Source of the DNA: Pedobacter sp. ok626
GTDB lineage: Bacteria > Bacteroidota > Bacteroidia > Sphingobacteriales > Sphingobacteriaceae
Direction: 5' to 3'
DNA: 64,000 bases
Assembly (NCBI RefSeq): GCF_900100435.1
Contig: NZ_FNEX01000014.1
Location: forward strand, 153,292 to 217,291
Shown: positions 17,041 to 26,204 of the stretch, one piece after another
How positions within the stretch are numbered: the stretch's first letter is position 1
How the letters are laid out: every line of letters starts with the position of its first letter
Notes under the pieces: model-generated
The model's database searches: none
What the model was told of the DNA's origin: nothing
The model's input: only the letters and a program-made list of their open reading frames with translations
Made by a program: the position numbers and the translations under genes

Positions 17041-17991
17041 ATGAATAAAATATTCGCTCTGTTTTTCTCTTTCATGGCAATTGGTTTAAGCGCAAATGCG
17101 CAAAAACAAAACCTTTACTTCTTAAAAAATAACGGGCAGTATGTGAAAATCCGCGATAGCGCTGATTATTTACGAATTGTACAGGAACCTGATCCGGGAT
17201 CGGTTTTATATATTGTAAATGAGCATTATCTGGATGGCAGCACCAAAAGTAAAGGACTTTCCAGTAAAATAGATCCCCCAGTTTATGAGGGACAGTATAT
17301 TTCTTATTATAAAAATGGAAAGAAGAAACTGCTGGGGAATTACCGTAAAGGAAAGTTGGTAGATACGGTATATCATTATTACCCCAATGGGAATTTGTAT
17401 ACTGAAATTGCCTATGCAAATATCAAAGATGAGGTAAAGACTTATATTAAGACTGTTAACGATTCGACAGGGAAGAGTATAGTGGTTAATGGGAATGGCA
17501 TTTGTGGGTTTTATGACAAGGATTTTAAAGAGATCATTGAAAGTGGAGCCATAAAGGACGGGGTTTATGATGGAGTTTGGAGAGGTGGTTGGAAGAAGAG
17601 TGGTGTGCATTATACCGAGACTTATGCCCTTGGTAAATTGGTTTCGGGCGAAAGTACCGATCGCGCTAGTAAGCAGTATCCCTATACAAAGACTCATATC
17701 CAGCCTGAGTTTAAAGGGGGGATGAAAGAATTCTACAAGTACCTGACAAAGAATGTTAAATATCCATCAGAGTGTTACACTCAGCGCATACAAGGCAAGG
17801 TGTATTTAAGATTTCAGATATTAAAAGATGGGACTATTAGCGATATAAAAGTGCTAAGTAGTCCACATCCCAGTCTGACAAAAGAAGCTATTCGTGTAAT
17901 GAGTGTGTCTCCACCTTGGGAACCAGGGGTAGAAAGGGGAATTCCTGTTAATGTACCCTTTAATATACCGATTATGTTTACAGTTAGTTAA
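17041..17991 (+). CDS. MORN-like repeat plus TonB C-terminal domain protein
   Basis: 316 residues from the ATG at 17041, which gives a clean signal peptide ending SANAQ; in-frame upstream starts are less likely. The middle (about 75-200) has MORN/YwqK-like repeats of the YYKNGKKKLLGNYRKG type. The last 90 residues are a TonB_C-type domain (GKVYLRFQILKDGTISDIKV). No TonB membrane anchor in the usual place and no proline-rich linker is seen, so a classical energy transducer role is doubtful. It stands 5 bp upstream of the Nudix gene and may be co-transcribed with it. Confidence 0.72.
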   Translation: MNKIFALFFSFMAIGLSANAQKQNLYFLKNNGQYVKIRDSADYLRIVQEPDPGSVLYIVNEHYLDGSTKSKGLSSKIDPPVYEGQYISYYKNGKKKLLGNYRKGKLVDTVYHYYPNGNLYTEIAYANIKDEVKTYIKTVNDSTGKSIVVNGNGICGFYDKDFKEIIESGAIKDGVYDGVWRGGWKKSGVHYTETYALGKLVSGESTDRASKQYPYTKTHIQPEFKGGMKEFYKYLTKNVKYPSECYTQRIQGKVYLRFQILKDGTISDIKVLSSPHPSLTKEAIRVMSVSPPWEPGVERGIPVNVPFNIPIMFTVS

Positions 17992-17996
17992 AAATA

Positions 17997-18404
17997 ATGG
18001 CTGTTTTTATAGATGTAACCTGTGCGATTATAGAAAATGAGGCTGCTAAAGTTTTAGTAGCCCAACGTGGTGCACAGATGAAGCTCCCATTGAAAATGGA
18101 GTTTCCTGGCGGAAAAGTGGAACCAGGGGAGCGCCCTGAAGCGTGTTTGATCCGGGAAATTAAGGAGGAGCTGGATGTGAACATTGAAATCATATCTAGC
18201 CTGTCAGCAAACCAGCATAGCTATTCAGATTTCTCCATTAATTTGATTCCTTTTATCTGTCGGATAAAGGATGGAGAAATTGTTTTAAGAGAACATGAGA
18301 TGTGCCATTGGGTAGCGATAGATGAATTATTAAGCTTAGACTGGGCTGAAGCAGATATTCCGATTGTAAGTGATTATATTCGCCAAAAAAAAGAAATAAA
18401 ATGA
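17997..18404 (+). CDS. Nudix hydrolase (MutT-like)
   Basis: 135 residues. The Nudix box reads GGKVEPGERPEACLI followed by REIKEEL, matching GX5EX7REUXEEXGU except that Asp replaces the last Gly. Length and the N-terminal VTCAIIE strand fit MutT-type (d)NTP pyrophosphohydrolases that sanitise oxidised nucleotides. Cytoplasmic. It overlaps the next gene by 4 bp (ATGA), indicating translational coupling. Confidence 0.88.
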   Translation: MAVFIDVTCAIIENEAAKVLVAQRGAQMKLPLKMEFPGGKVEPGERPEACLIREIKEELDVNIEIISSLSANQHSYSDFSINLIPFICRIKDGEIVLREHEMCHWVAIDELLSLDWAEADIPIVSDYIRQKKEIK

Positions 18405-18697
18405 TAGCTCATCACGTATTATTCTGGCTAAAAGCCGACACATCTGAAGATCAAAAAAATGCTTTCCGCAAAGGTTTAGAATCACTTGAAAATATTGAAG
18501 TGATTAAAACCATTCATATTGGTACACCTGCACCAATTGAGCGCGCTGTTGTAGATACAACTTATACTTTTTCGCTGGTTTTGTTTTTTGATGATCTTGC
18601 TGGACACGATGTATACCAGGTGCATGAAGTACACAAAGCATTTTTAGACCAGTTTAGAGTACTTTTTGAAAAAGTAATTATATACGACGCACATTAG
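18401..18697 (+). CDS. Dabb (stress-responsive alpha/beta barrel) domain protein
   Basis: 98 residues with the Dabb pattern: N-terminal MIAHHVLFWLK, the SLVLFFDDLAGHDVYQVHEVHKAF block and a short C-terminal strand. The fold is a dimeric ferredoxin-like barrel. Members are known in stress responses and some ring or lactone chemistry, but no specific role can be assigned. It overlaps the Nudix gene by 4 bp. Confidence 0.83.
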   Translation: MIAHHVLFWLKADTSEDQKNAFRKGLESLENIEVIKTIHIGTPAPIERAVVDTTYTFSLVLFFDDLAGHDVYQVHEVHKAFLDQFRVLFEKVIIYDAH

Positions 18698-18707
18698 TGC
18701 TTTGAAT

Positions 18708-18750
18708 TAAAAAAAAGCTGACTGGCAGAACTGATTCTTCCGGTCAGCTT
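18708..18750 (-). terminator. terminator of the 18764-19696 gene
   Basis: A stem of AAGCTGAC (18715-18722) and GTCAGCTT (18743-18750) has an A-run on its low-coordinate side, which reads as a U-run in the minus-strand transcript. It follows the stop of the oxidoreductase directly. Confidence 0.75.
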
Positions 18751-18763
18751 ATAGCTAAACGGC

Positions 18764-19696
18764 TTATTGAGCAACTTTTAATACTATTTTGCCTCGGGTA
18801 TGGCCAGCTTCACTTTTTTGTTGCGCTTCCGCTGCCTGTGGTAAAGTTAATACCTCTGCGATAATGGGTTTAAGCTTTCCTTCGTCTATCAGGTTTGCTA
18901 GACTGGTTAAATCTTCTGGACTGGATTGTGCCATGTATTGTGCTCCAATCATTCCTTTTGCTGTAACTGCGGCTTCATCTCTTAGCCCCACAGTGGTTAC
19001 TAAAATTCCTCCAGGTTTCAGTACTTCGAGTGATTTCATTTGCGCGTCGCCCCCAACAAGATCAAATACCAGGTCCAAATCTTTTAATTTAGTCTCAAAG
19101 GCTTCATTTTTGTAATCTATTACCTCATCAACTCCAAGTTTTTTTAAAAAATCCAGATTCTCTTGTGATGCAGTGCCGATTACATAGGCACCTTTCCATT
19201 TGGCTAATTGTACGGCATAAGTACCAACACCACCTGCAGCAGCATGTATGAGCACTTTCTGCCCGGCTTCAAGCTTTCCATGATCAAACAAACCTTGCCA
19301 AGCGGTTAAACCGGCTAATGGAACAGCTGCTGCGTGAATATGATCTATTGATTTAGGTTTTAGTGCAATTTCAGCAGGATTGACGGCTACATATTCAGCA
19401 TAAGTGCCATTTCTGGATACATTTGGACGGGCGTATACCGCATCACCTTTCTTAAATCCCTTAACTTCTGATCCTGCCATTTCTATGGTGCCGGATACGT
19501 CCCAGCCAAGAATGATGGGGAAGGTTCTTTTCTCGGAGCCCGGCATGTGTCCTTCTCTGACTTTCCAATCCACTGGGTTGATGCTTGTTGCATAAACCTT
19601 AATTAGTACTTCATCTGGCTTGATTTCAGGTTTAGGTGCATCCTCATATTTTAATTCGCCAATGCCACCGAATTTATAGATTTGAACTGCTTTCAT
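18764..19696 (-). CDS. NADP-dependent zinc-free MDR oxidoreductase
   Basis: 310 residues of the medium-chain dehydrogenase/reductase superfamily, quinone-oxidoreductase branch. Residues 1-120 form the GroES-like domain (INPVDWKVREG, PIILGWDVSGTIEM). The Rossmann nucleotide-binding motif AAAGGVGTYAVQLAKW lies near residue 153. Zinc-binding cysteines are absent. It probably reduces quinones or alpha,beta-unsaturated carbonyls with NADPH. Divergent from the GNAT gene. Confidence 0.88.
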   Translation of the reverse strand: MKAVQIYKFGGIGELKYEDAPKPEIKPDEVLIKVYATSINPVDWKVREGHMPGSEKRTFPIILGWDVSGTIEMAGSEVKGFKKGDAVYARPNVSRNGTYAEYVAVNPAEIALKPKSIDHIHAAAVPLAGLTAWQGLFDHGKLEAGQKVLIHAAAGGVGTYAVQLAKWKGAYVIGTASQENLDFLKKLGVDEVIDYKNEAFETKLKDLDLVFDLVGGDAQMKSLEVLKPGGILVTTVGLRDEAAVTAKGMIGAQYMAQSSPEDLTSLANLIDEGKLKPIIAEVLTLPQAAEAQQKSEAGHTRGKIVLKVAQ

Positions 19697-19768
19697 GTTA
19701 GTTATTGTTTGTGGGATAACAATTAAAACCTATCACTGTTTTTACATTGATTTTAATTAGCTTCGTTT

Positions 19769-20326
19769 ATGATAATTCGAGAAGCACTTCCCACTGACGC
19801 AAATCAACTGGCTAAATTGATTATTCAGGCAATGGATGGACTTGCTGCCAAATTCATAGGTTCAACAGACCCTTATGAGGCGGTTCCTTTATTTGAAAGA
19901 TTTGCTGCATTGCCATGTAATCAGTACAGCTATGAAAATACTTTGGTGTATGAGGAGGAAGGAGAAATAGGGGGAATGATCAATGCTTATGACGGTGCCG
20001 ATCTCGAAGTGTTAAGAGCTCCTTTTTTAGATTACATTCAAAAAACTTATGGCTTTAAGCAGGATCTGGAGGCAGAAACGCAAGCAGGAGAATATTATAT
20101 CGACTGCATTAGTGTTGCTCCAGGTAAGCAGGGTAAGGGTATTGGAAAAGAATTGATTAAGGCTATGGTAGATTATGCCGCTGCCCACGGTCATCGTGCT
20201 ATCGGCCTACTGGTAAGTAAAGAAAACCCTAAAGCCGAAAAACTGTATACAAGCTTAGGCTTTAGAGTTGTAAAAGAAAGAGATTTCATTGGCAGTCGCT
20301 ATTTTCACATGCAAATCACTAAGTAA
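19769..20326 (+). CDS. GNAT family N-acetyltransferase
   Basis: 185 residues. The acetyl-CoA-binding core is visible as ISVAPGKQGKGIGKELI near residue 115, followed by AIGLLVSKENPKAEKLYTSL and the LGFRVV strand. Substrate is unknown. The start follows a divergent promoter region shared with the oxidoreductase gene. Convergent with the MFS gene. Confidence 0.88.
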   Translation: MIIREALPTDANQLAKLIIQAMDGLAAKFIGSTDPYEAVPLFERFAALPCNQYSYENTLVYEEEGEIGGMINAYDGADLEVLRAPFLDYIQKTYGFKQDLEAETQAGEYYIDCISVAPGKQGKGIGKELIKAMVDYAAAHGHRAIGLLVSKENPKAEKLYTSLGFRVVKERDFIGSRYFHMQITK

Positions 20327-20340
20327 TAATACTTAGCCGA

Positions 20341-21585
20341 TTATGCATTAAGCACTGTCTTTTTATTCGCCATTTTAAAGATTGTGAACATAATTATTGC
20401 CGATAAAATGGTGATGATTAAATAGCTCGCACTAAGGTGATGCTCATCTTTCGCCGGCAAAATCGAAATGATTCCATAACTTAAAAAGGATACAATTACA
20501 TAGGTAATGCCACCGGTTAAACCACTGGCAATTCCTGCATTTTTAGGGAATAAGCCCAGGCAAAAAGTAAAGTAGTTATTGAATATGTAACCCGCTGTTA
20601 CATGAATTAAAAAGGCAAATAATACCAGGCTATACAGACTCGAAATAAACTGAATGGTAACAATCATGCTGAGTACAAATATGCCTTGAAATAAGAGGTT
20701 TGTAGTCATCTTTCTAAAGAAAGGCTTGTTTATCGTTGCCTTGCCAATGAAACCACCAACCATCCATGCAAAACCCAATATCAGAGAACTATAGCCAGCA
20801 ACTACCGGAGTAAGGTTTAAGTGGTGTTCTATAATAAATGGACCGGTCATGTTATAGATCATCACCATACTGTAGGCTAAACCAAGCATCACAATACCAA
20901 GACTAAAACTGGCTGTTTTTATCATGGTTATATATATACCGGTAATCTTTTTTAGAGAGAATTCAGAAAAGTGACTTAGACTTTCACCACTGTAAATAAG
21001 TTCCAGAATAGCTAATACGATAGCTAGTATAGCCAGGAAATAGAAGTTAGATTCCCAACCAAATGCAGTTTGTAAATAGCCACCTAAAAAAGGGGCTACA
21101 ATTGGACCGGTAGACCATATAATGGAAAAAAGGCTTAAGTAATGTTTTAGTTTATCTCCGGTAAACAGGTCTACGAAATAGGCACGCTTGGCAACGATAA
21201 TTGTACCAACCGTAAAGCCATGTATGATTCGCATCAGGTAAATCAGATAAATGTTGTGGGTATTGGCAATGATAATACTGGCTGCTGCAAAAATTACGAG
21301 AGAAATTAGGCTTAATTTGTACCTACCGAAGCTGTCTAGTACACTACCTATAAAGAGCTGAGAAATGCCGTAGCTGATTAAAAATAAGCTCAATGTTAGC
21401 TGTACCTGCAAGCTACTCACCCCCATAGTTGTAGCCATGGTAGGTAATGACGGTATATAAATATCTGTAGCAAAACCAGATAGAGGTAGTAAAGCGAAAG
21501 CAAGTAAGGTGGAGATTCCTTGGTGCTCTTTTTTAAGTGTTTTTATGTTGCTCAAAGTATGTGTGATGTTATTTTGACGGGTCAA
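20341..21585 (-). CDS. MFS multidrug efflux transporter, Bcr/CflA type
   Basis: 414 residues with about 12 hydrophobic segments. The N-terminal TDIYIPSLPTMATTMG and the conserved QLFIGSVLDSFGRYKL loop between TM2 and TM3 (motif A) are typical of the Bcr/CflA drug:H+ antiporters. Probably exports small toxic compounds across the inner membrane. Divergent from the CDGSH gene, convergent with the GNAT gene. Confidence 0.88.
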   Translation of the reverse strand: MTRQNNITHTLSNIKTLKKEHQGISTLLAFALLPLSGFATDIYIPSLPTMATTMGVSSLQVQLTLSLFLISYGISQLFIGSVLDSFGRYKLSLISLVIFAAASIIIANTHNIYLIYLMRIIHGFTVGTIIVAKRAYFVDLFTGDKLKHYLSLFSIIWSTGPIVAPFLGGYLQTAFGWESNFYFLAILAIVLAILELIYSGESLSHFSEFSLKKITGIYITMIKTASFSLGIVMLGLAYSMVMIYNMTGPFIIEHHLNLTPVVAGYSSLILGFAWMVGGFIGKATINKPFFRKMTTNLLFQGIFVLSMIVTIQFISSLYSLVLFAFLIHVTAGYIFNNYFTFCLGLFPKNAGIASGLTGGITYVIVSFLSYGIISILPAKDEHHLSASYLIITILSAIIMFTIFKMANKKTVLNA

Positions 21586-21798
21586 AGTTAGCCTTTCAAA
21601 ATTCCATGGTATATATTTTTTAACACCTTAGTGTAATAATTACATCTTGCTAATTTCATATTTTATTCCTTCATCTGGATTACAAAAACAGACAATTGAT
21701 GGTATGCGTAATAATGGGCAATAGATAACGGTTCTAAATTAAAATGAGATCCCATACTCTCTAGTCATTATTCTATTTTTGCAACAAATTAATATTAC

Positions 21799-22023
21799 AT
21801 GTCAAAAACAAAACTTACAATTAATAATAACGGTTCAGTAAAGATCGAAGGCGATTTTGAAATCGTTGATAGAAACGGCAATGTTTATGGATTACAGGGA
21901 AGAACAGCACTAGGTATTTGTCGCTGTGGTCTTTCTAAAAATAAGCCATTTTGCGATGGTTCTCATGGTGGGAATTTTGAACACGAAGCAATTGCGTTCG
22001 ACCTTCCTCCAAAGAAAGCTTAA
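21799..22023 (+). CDS. CDGSH iron-sulfur domain protein
   Basis: 74 residues. The [2Fe-2S] motif CRCGLSKNKPFCDGSH is complete with three Cys and one His ligand. Small stand-alone CDGSH proteins are redox or Fe-S handling proteins; partner unknown. It lies 62 bp upstream of the gamma-glutamyltransferase gene with a hairpin between. Confidence 0.93.
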   Translation: MSKTKLTINNNGSVKIEGDFEIVDRNGNVYGLQGRTALGICRCGLSKNKPFCDGSHGGNFEHEAIAFDLPPKKA

Positions 22024-22043
22024 TTAGTACATAATATCAATTT

Positions 22044-22080
22044 CAGTTATTTATCTTAGCTTTATTAGGATAAATAACTG
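22044..22080. promoter_or_regulatory. 12-bp inverted repeat before the gamma-glutamyltransferase start
   Basis: CAGTTATTTATC (22044-22055) pairs perfectly with GATAAATAACTG (22069-22080), ending 5 bp before the ATG at 22086. No T-run follows on the plus strand. It may be a leader structure that hides the start, or a terminator remnant. Confidence 0.4.
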
Positions 22081-22085
22081 TTGGT

Positions 22086-23963
22086 ATGAAATATCTGTTG
22101 TTGCTTCTTTTTGCTACCTGCTCTATATCCATATCTGCTCAGCAAACTCAAAAACCTGTTTTACATGGACGTAACTGGATGGCCATTACTGGCAAGCCAT
22201 TAGCCGCAACAGCGGGCGCCATGATTTTCCAAAACGGAGGAAATGCAGTGGATGCTGCCTGTGCGATGTTGGCAGCTACCTGTACGATGTGGGATACGCT
22301 GAGTTGGGGCGGAGAGACTCAGGTATTGATTTATAATCCCCATACCAAAAAAGTAATAGCCATTAATGCGATGGGCTTTGCGCCAACAGGTGCAACCGTA
22401 GAATTCTTTAAAAGTAAAGGTTATAATTTCCCTCCAGAATACGGTCCTTTAGCGGCTACAACGCCGGGAACCCCAGGCGGACTCATCTATATGCTCGCTA
22501 ATTATGGTACAATGACCCTGGAGCAAGTGCTTGCTCCAGCCATTCAAATGGCTGCTGGTTATCCGATAGAAGCCCAGGCAGCCAATTACATCGAACGTCA
22601 AAAATCATTGATTAAACAATGGCCTTATAGTAAAAAGGTTTTTCTAACACGTGCTAATGAACAAAGAGAGGCACCTGAAGCAGGGGAGATTTTTGTGCAA
22701 AAGGACCTGTTGCTTACTTTGAACAAAATGGTGGATGCTGAAAAAGCGGCACACAAAAAGGGTGAAAATCGGAAAGGCGCTTTGATGGCCGCGTATGACC
22801 GATTTTATAAGGGCGACATTGCACGTGAATTTGTAAGGGGATGTCAGGAGCAAGGCGGATTAATTACCATGGAAGATTTGGCAAAATGGAAGCCTTTAGT
22901 AGAACAACCACTCATGGTGAACTATAAAGGTATTGACGTGTACAAAATGCAGCAGTGGACGCAAGGTCCCGTTATGCTACAAGCCCTGAATATATTGGAG
23001 AATTTTGACCTTAAAAGCATGGGGTATAACAGTGCTAAATACATTCATACGGTATATCAGGCTATGAACCTTGCATTTGCCGATCGCGATTTTTATTACG
23101 GAGATCCATATTTTAAGCCGATTGAACCAATAAAGGGCTTGTTGAGTAAGGCATATGCCAAACAGCGGGCTTCGTTAATTCAGTTTGTAAAGAATGATGC
23201 TGGTATAGGTCCAGGCGACCCTTATCCATTTGAGGGATTAGTCAATCCTTATAAAAATCTCCTTAAAAACCGGGGATTCGAGATGGATACCTCCAAACGC
23301 AATTTTGCACCTAAGCATGATATGGGTAATTATTCTCCTAAGGAAGTCTATGAAGATAGGTTATGGCGAGGAACTACCTCCGTGGAGGCAGCTGATAAAG
23401 AAGGTTGGGTAGTTTCTATTACACCTAGTGGAGGTTGGTTGCCGGCTTGTATTGCAGGGAATACAGGAATAGGGATGAGTCAGCGGATGCAAAGTTTTGT
23501 GCTGGATTCGACATTAAATCCTTTTAATGTTGTTGCACCCGGTAAGCGACCAAGGGTTACGCTATCTCCGACAATGGCACTTAAGGATGGGAAACCATTT
23601 TTGGCTTCAGCAGTTCAGGGAGGTGATACGCAGGATCAGAATCTTTTGCAGTTCTTCTTAAACGTGGCAGAGTTTGGTATGAATGTTCAGCAGGCTGCCG
23701 AAGCTGCTAATTTTAATTCAAATCAATTGTGGTTGTCGCTGGGCGGAACTAAGACTTCCGATAGGGAACCTAAACCAGGTCAGATTTTACTGAACACGAA
23801 TACCAATGGGGCTGTTAGGAATGAATTAAAACAAATGGGCTATACCTTAAGCTTTGGTGATCGGACCAGTGGCCCGATTAATGCAATTTATTTCGACTGG
23901 AAACATGGGAGTTTGTGGGGAGGATCAAGTAATCATGGTGAAGATTACGGAATAGGATGGTAA
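22086..23963 (+). CDS. gamma-glutamyltransferase family protein
   Basis: A 625-residue secreted enzyme with a signal peptide (ending SISAQ). The N-terminal part has NGGNAVDAACAM and the substrate-side TPGTPGGLIYML block. The self-cleavage and nucleophile site is the Thr pair in RGTTSVEAAD near residue 428, followed by RVTLSPTMALKDGKP and a QGGD block. The Ntn-hydrolase precursor splits here into large and small subunits. The usual TTHxSVVD site is altered, so it may be a divergent member. Acts on glutathione or other gamma-glutamyl compounds in the periplasm. Confidence 0.88.
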   Translation: MKYLLLLLFATCSISISAQQTQKPVLHGRNWMAITGKPLAATAGAMIFQNGGNAVDAACAMLAATCTMWDTLSWGGETQVLIYNPHTKKVIAINAMGFAPTGATVEFFKSKGYNFPPEYGPLAATTPGTPGGLIYMLANYGTMTLEQVLAPAIQMAAGYPIEAQAANYIERQKSLIKQWPYSKKVFLTRANEQREAPEAGEIFVQKDLLLTLNKMVDAEKAAHKKGENRKGALMAAYDRFYKGDIAREFVRGCQEQGGLITMEDLAKWKPLVEQPLMVNYKGIDVYKMQQWTQGPVMLQALNILENFDLKSMGYNSAKYIHTVYQAMNLAFADRDFYYGDPYFKPIEPIKGLLSKAYAKQRASLIQFVKNDAGIGPGDPYPFEGLVNPYKNLLKNRGFEMDTSKRNFAPKHDMGNYSPKEVYEDRLWRGTTSVEAADKEGWVVSITPSGGWLPACIAGNTGIGMSQRMQSFVLDSTLNPFNVVAPGKRPRVTLSPTMALKDGKPFLASAVQGGDTQDQNLLQFFLNVAEFGMNVQQAAEAANFNSNQLWLSLGGTKTSDREPKPGQILLNTNTNGAVRNELKQMGYTLSFGDRTSGPINAIYFDWKHGSLWGGSSNHGEDYGIGW

Positions 23964-24047
23964 GAAAACAATTGTAGCTGTCTGCACCGGGTATTCTAAA
24001 AGGTTTTATTAGCTTTGACCGAAAAATAATCAGTTAATTTAATAAGC

Positions 24048-24536
24048 ATGAAACCAGGGAAATTTAAGGTAAATAACGATGGAGATAGCCTCTCAGCTAC
24101 AATTACAGTACAACCATCTCTTGCCCTTAAAATCTCTTTGTATTTATTAAATATCTTATTGATAGCCGTTATCATATTGTTTACAGTTGGTGGAGTAGGC
24201 GTTATTGTGCTCTTCATTTTAGCTTTCGAAATCTTATTTATAAGATATTCCATATGGCATATTTACGGATCAGAAACGATCACTTTAAAAAAGGATACAC
24301 TGACTTATCAGCAGTTCTATGGCTTTATTAAGCTGTCTGTGAAGACTCGTAAAATTAATAAAACACTTAGGGTAATTCCCTTTCACGAAGATTTCAGGGC
24401 AGGCAGTAATGCCATGAAATTGATCTTTGAGTCATTTGATGAGTCAAATGATCCTGTTAATCTTTATCAAACTGCCTTAGTAGTTTCCACACAAGATTAT
24501 GAAGTCTTTATGAGGTCCTTTAAGCAGCTATACTAA
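24048..24536 (+). CDS. membrane protein of unknown function, two TM segments
   Basis: 162 residues: a short N-terminal cytosolic part, a long hydrophobic hairpin at about residues 26-70 and a soluble C-terminal half of mixed strands (ETITLKKDTLTYQQFYGF). The layout, two TM segments followed by a PH-like beta domain, resembles small bacterial PH-domain membrane proteins. No catalytic motif. Stands between the gamma-glutamyltransferase and ABC1-kinase genes on the same strand. Confidence 0.55.
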   Translation: MKPGKFKVNNDGDSLSATITVQPSLALKISLYLLNILLIAVIILFTVGGVGVIVLFILAFEILFIRYSIWHIYGSETITLKKDTLTYQQFYGFIKLSVKTRKINKTLRVIPFHEDFRAGSNAMKLIFESFDESNDPVNLYQTALVVSTQDYEVFMRSFKQLY

Positions 24537-24602
24537 GCTTAAGAATTTTATCATATTATCCATATCTTGTAACATATCATGTTAAAAGGTGTTTAAATAG
24601 AT

Positions 24603-26171
24603 ATGATGGAGAACCAAAAGATCAAACTCAAGAGGACTGTTTCCCTAGTTAGGATACTTAGTAAGTACGGATTTAAGGAGTTGTTGATCAGGAGTCAGTT
24701 TAGCAGTTTTTTGCCTGCCGACGAAGCTGTTAATGGTTCAGAAGATTCGGTACCAGCAGCACTGACTGTCTATGAACGCATTAGGATGGTACTGGAGGAA
24801 TTGGGACCTACTTATGTAAAGTTTGGACAAGCCTTTAGTAGCAGGGAAGACCTACTACCTGCTGAGATGATCATTGAGCTGCAAAAGCTGCAGGATAAGG
24901 TGGAGCCAGAATTGATGGATGTAGAAAAATTGATTGCTGAGGAGCTGAACATTATTCCTGGTCAATACTTTGAAAAGATCAATACTGTACCTTTTGCTGC
25001 TGCTTCCATTTCGCAAGTATATAAAGCCCGACTTAAGGGTGGACAGGACGTGATCTTGAAGATCAGACGATCGGGGATCAGGGAGGTAGTGACCGCCGAT
25101 ATGCTTATCATGAAGGACGTTGCACGTCTTTTGACTAGTTATAGTGATCTTTTTCGTAGAATCAACCTTGTGCAAGTATTAGAGGCCTTCGAGCAGTCCA
25201 TCTTTCAGGAACTGTCTTTCTTAAATGAACAGGCCAATATCGAACGTTTCTCCAGAGATTTTAAGGGGAATCGGTCTATTTATTTGGCCAGTGTTTACCC
25301 TGAATTGTCGAATGATGCCATCTTGTGTATGGAATTTATAGAGGGGGTAAAGATCACTGATCTGGATGCTTTGATTAAGATGGGGCATGATCCAGAAGTC
25401 ATTGCCCGGAGAGGTTTAGATCTTTATCTTAAACAGGTGTTGGAACATGGATTCTTTCATGCCGATCCTCATCCCGGAAACTTGTTGGTTTTAAAAACCG
25501 GGCAGATTGCTTTTATAGATTTTGGTTCAATGGGCAGTATCATGCCGGTTGAAAAGGAATTACTCGAAGACTTTATTTCTCATTTTATATCGCAGGATAG
25601 CAAAAGACTGATCGCTACCCTGAAAAAGATGGCTTTACGTTATAATATTCCTGATGAAAGCAAGCTGGAGAAAGATATCCAGCATTTCTTTAATCTACTT
25701 GATGGGGCCTCCCTTCAGCATATTGATGTGAAAGAAATTCTAGGAAGGTTCTCTGCTATTTTAAATCAGAACGAAATCTTAATGCCAGCGCATCTTTATT
25801 TGTTGGTTCGTGGAATTGTATTGATTGAAGGAATTGGTCGGGCGTTGATACCCGATTTGAATATTATTGAAAGCTTAAGGCCCTATATATTTCAGATTGC
25901 AATGCGGAAACTTAGTCCGGAAAATCTGAAAAAGAACGGAATGAAGTTGATCAATACTGTTACAGAATTGCTGAAAACAATGCCTGATGATGCACAGGCA
26001 GTACTTCAAAAGTTAAATAGTGGAGAGCTAAAGTTGATTCAGGAAGTAAAGGATATGCCTGAAATGATTAAGCAGTTTAATCGGGGTGTATTTAAGTTGG
26101 TATTGGCAATTATAGCAGCTGCTTTGTTGATCAGTGGGGCTATTTTGATTTTGGTAAATCATATGAAATAA
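24603..26171 (+). CDS. ABC1/AarF/UbiB-family atypical kinase
   Basis: 522 residues. The N-terminal KxGQ-type motif is seen in GPTYVKFGQAFSSREDLLP near residue 62. The ATP-site lysine lies in VILKIRR and the catalytic-loop block reads HGFFHADPHPGNL, with IAFIDFGSMG as the metal-binding motif. The C-terminus has hydrophobic segments (LVLAIIAAALLISGAI). UbiB-type proteins support ubiquinone or other isoprenoid-quinone biosynthesis as ATPases. In a Bacteroidota the quinone would be menaquinone; role inferred. Confidence 0.92.
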   Translation: MMENQKIKLKRTVSLVRILSKYGFKELLIRSQFSSFLPADEAVNGSEDSVPAALTVYERIRMVLEELGPTYVKFGQAFSSREDLLPAEMIIELQKLQDKVEPELMDVEKLIAEELNIIPGQYFEKINTVPFAAASISQVYKARLKGGQDVILKIRRSGIREVVTADMLIMKDVARLLTSYSDLFRRINLVQVLEAFEQSIFQELSFLNEQANIERFSRDFKGNRSIYLASVYPELSNDAILCMEFIEGVKITDLDALIKMGHDPEVIARRGLDLYLKQVLEHGFFHADPHPGNLLVLKTGQIAFIDFGSMGSIMPVEKELLEDFISHFISQDSKRLIATLKKMALRYNIPDESKLEKDIQHFFNLLDGASLQHIDVKEILGRFSAILNQNEILMPAHLYLLVRGIVLIEGIGRALIPDLNIIESLRPYIFQIAMRKLSPENLKKNGMKLINTVTELLKTMPDDAQAVLQKLNSGELKLIQEVKDMPEMIKQFNRGVFKLVLAIIAAALLISGAILILVNHMK

Positions 26172-26204
26172 AGCTATATTTGCGGCTTTATTCCGATCCA
26201 GATT

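Noticed and set aside
23996..24253. 85-codon minus-strand frame over the start of the gene at 24048
   Set aside because: The plus-strand gene has a start, TM hairpin and downstream soluble domain; the minus frame is its shadow.
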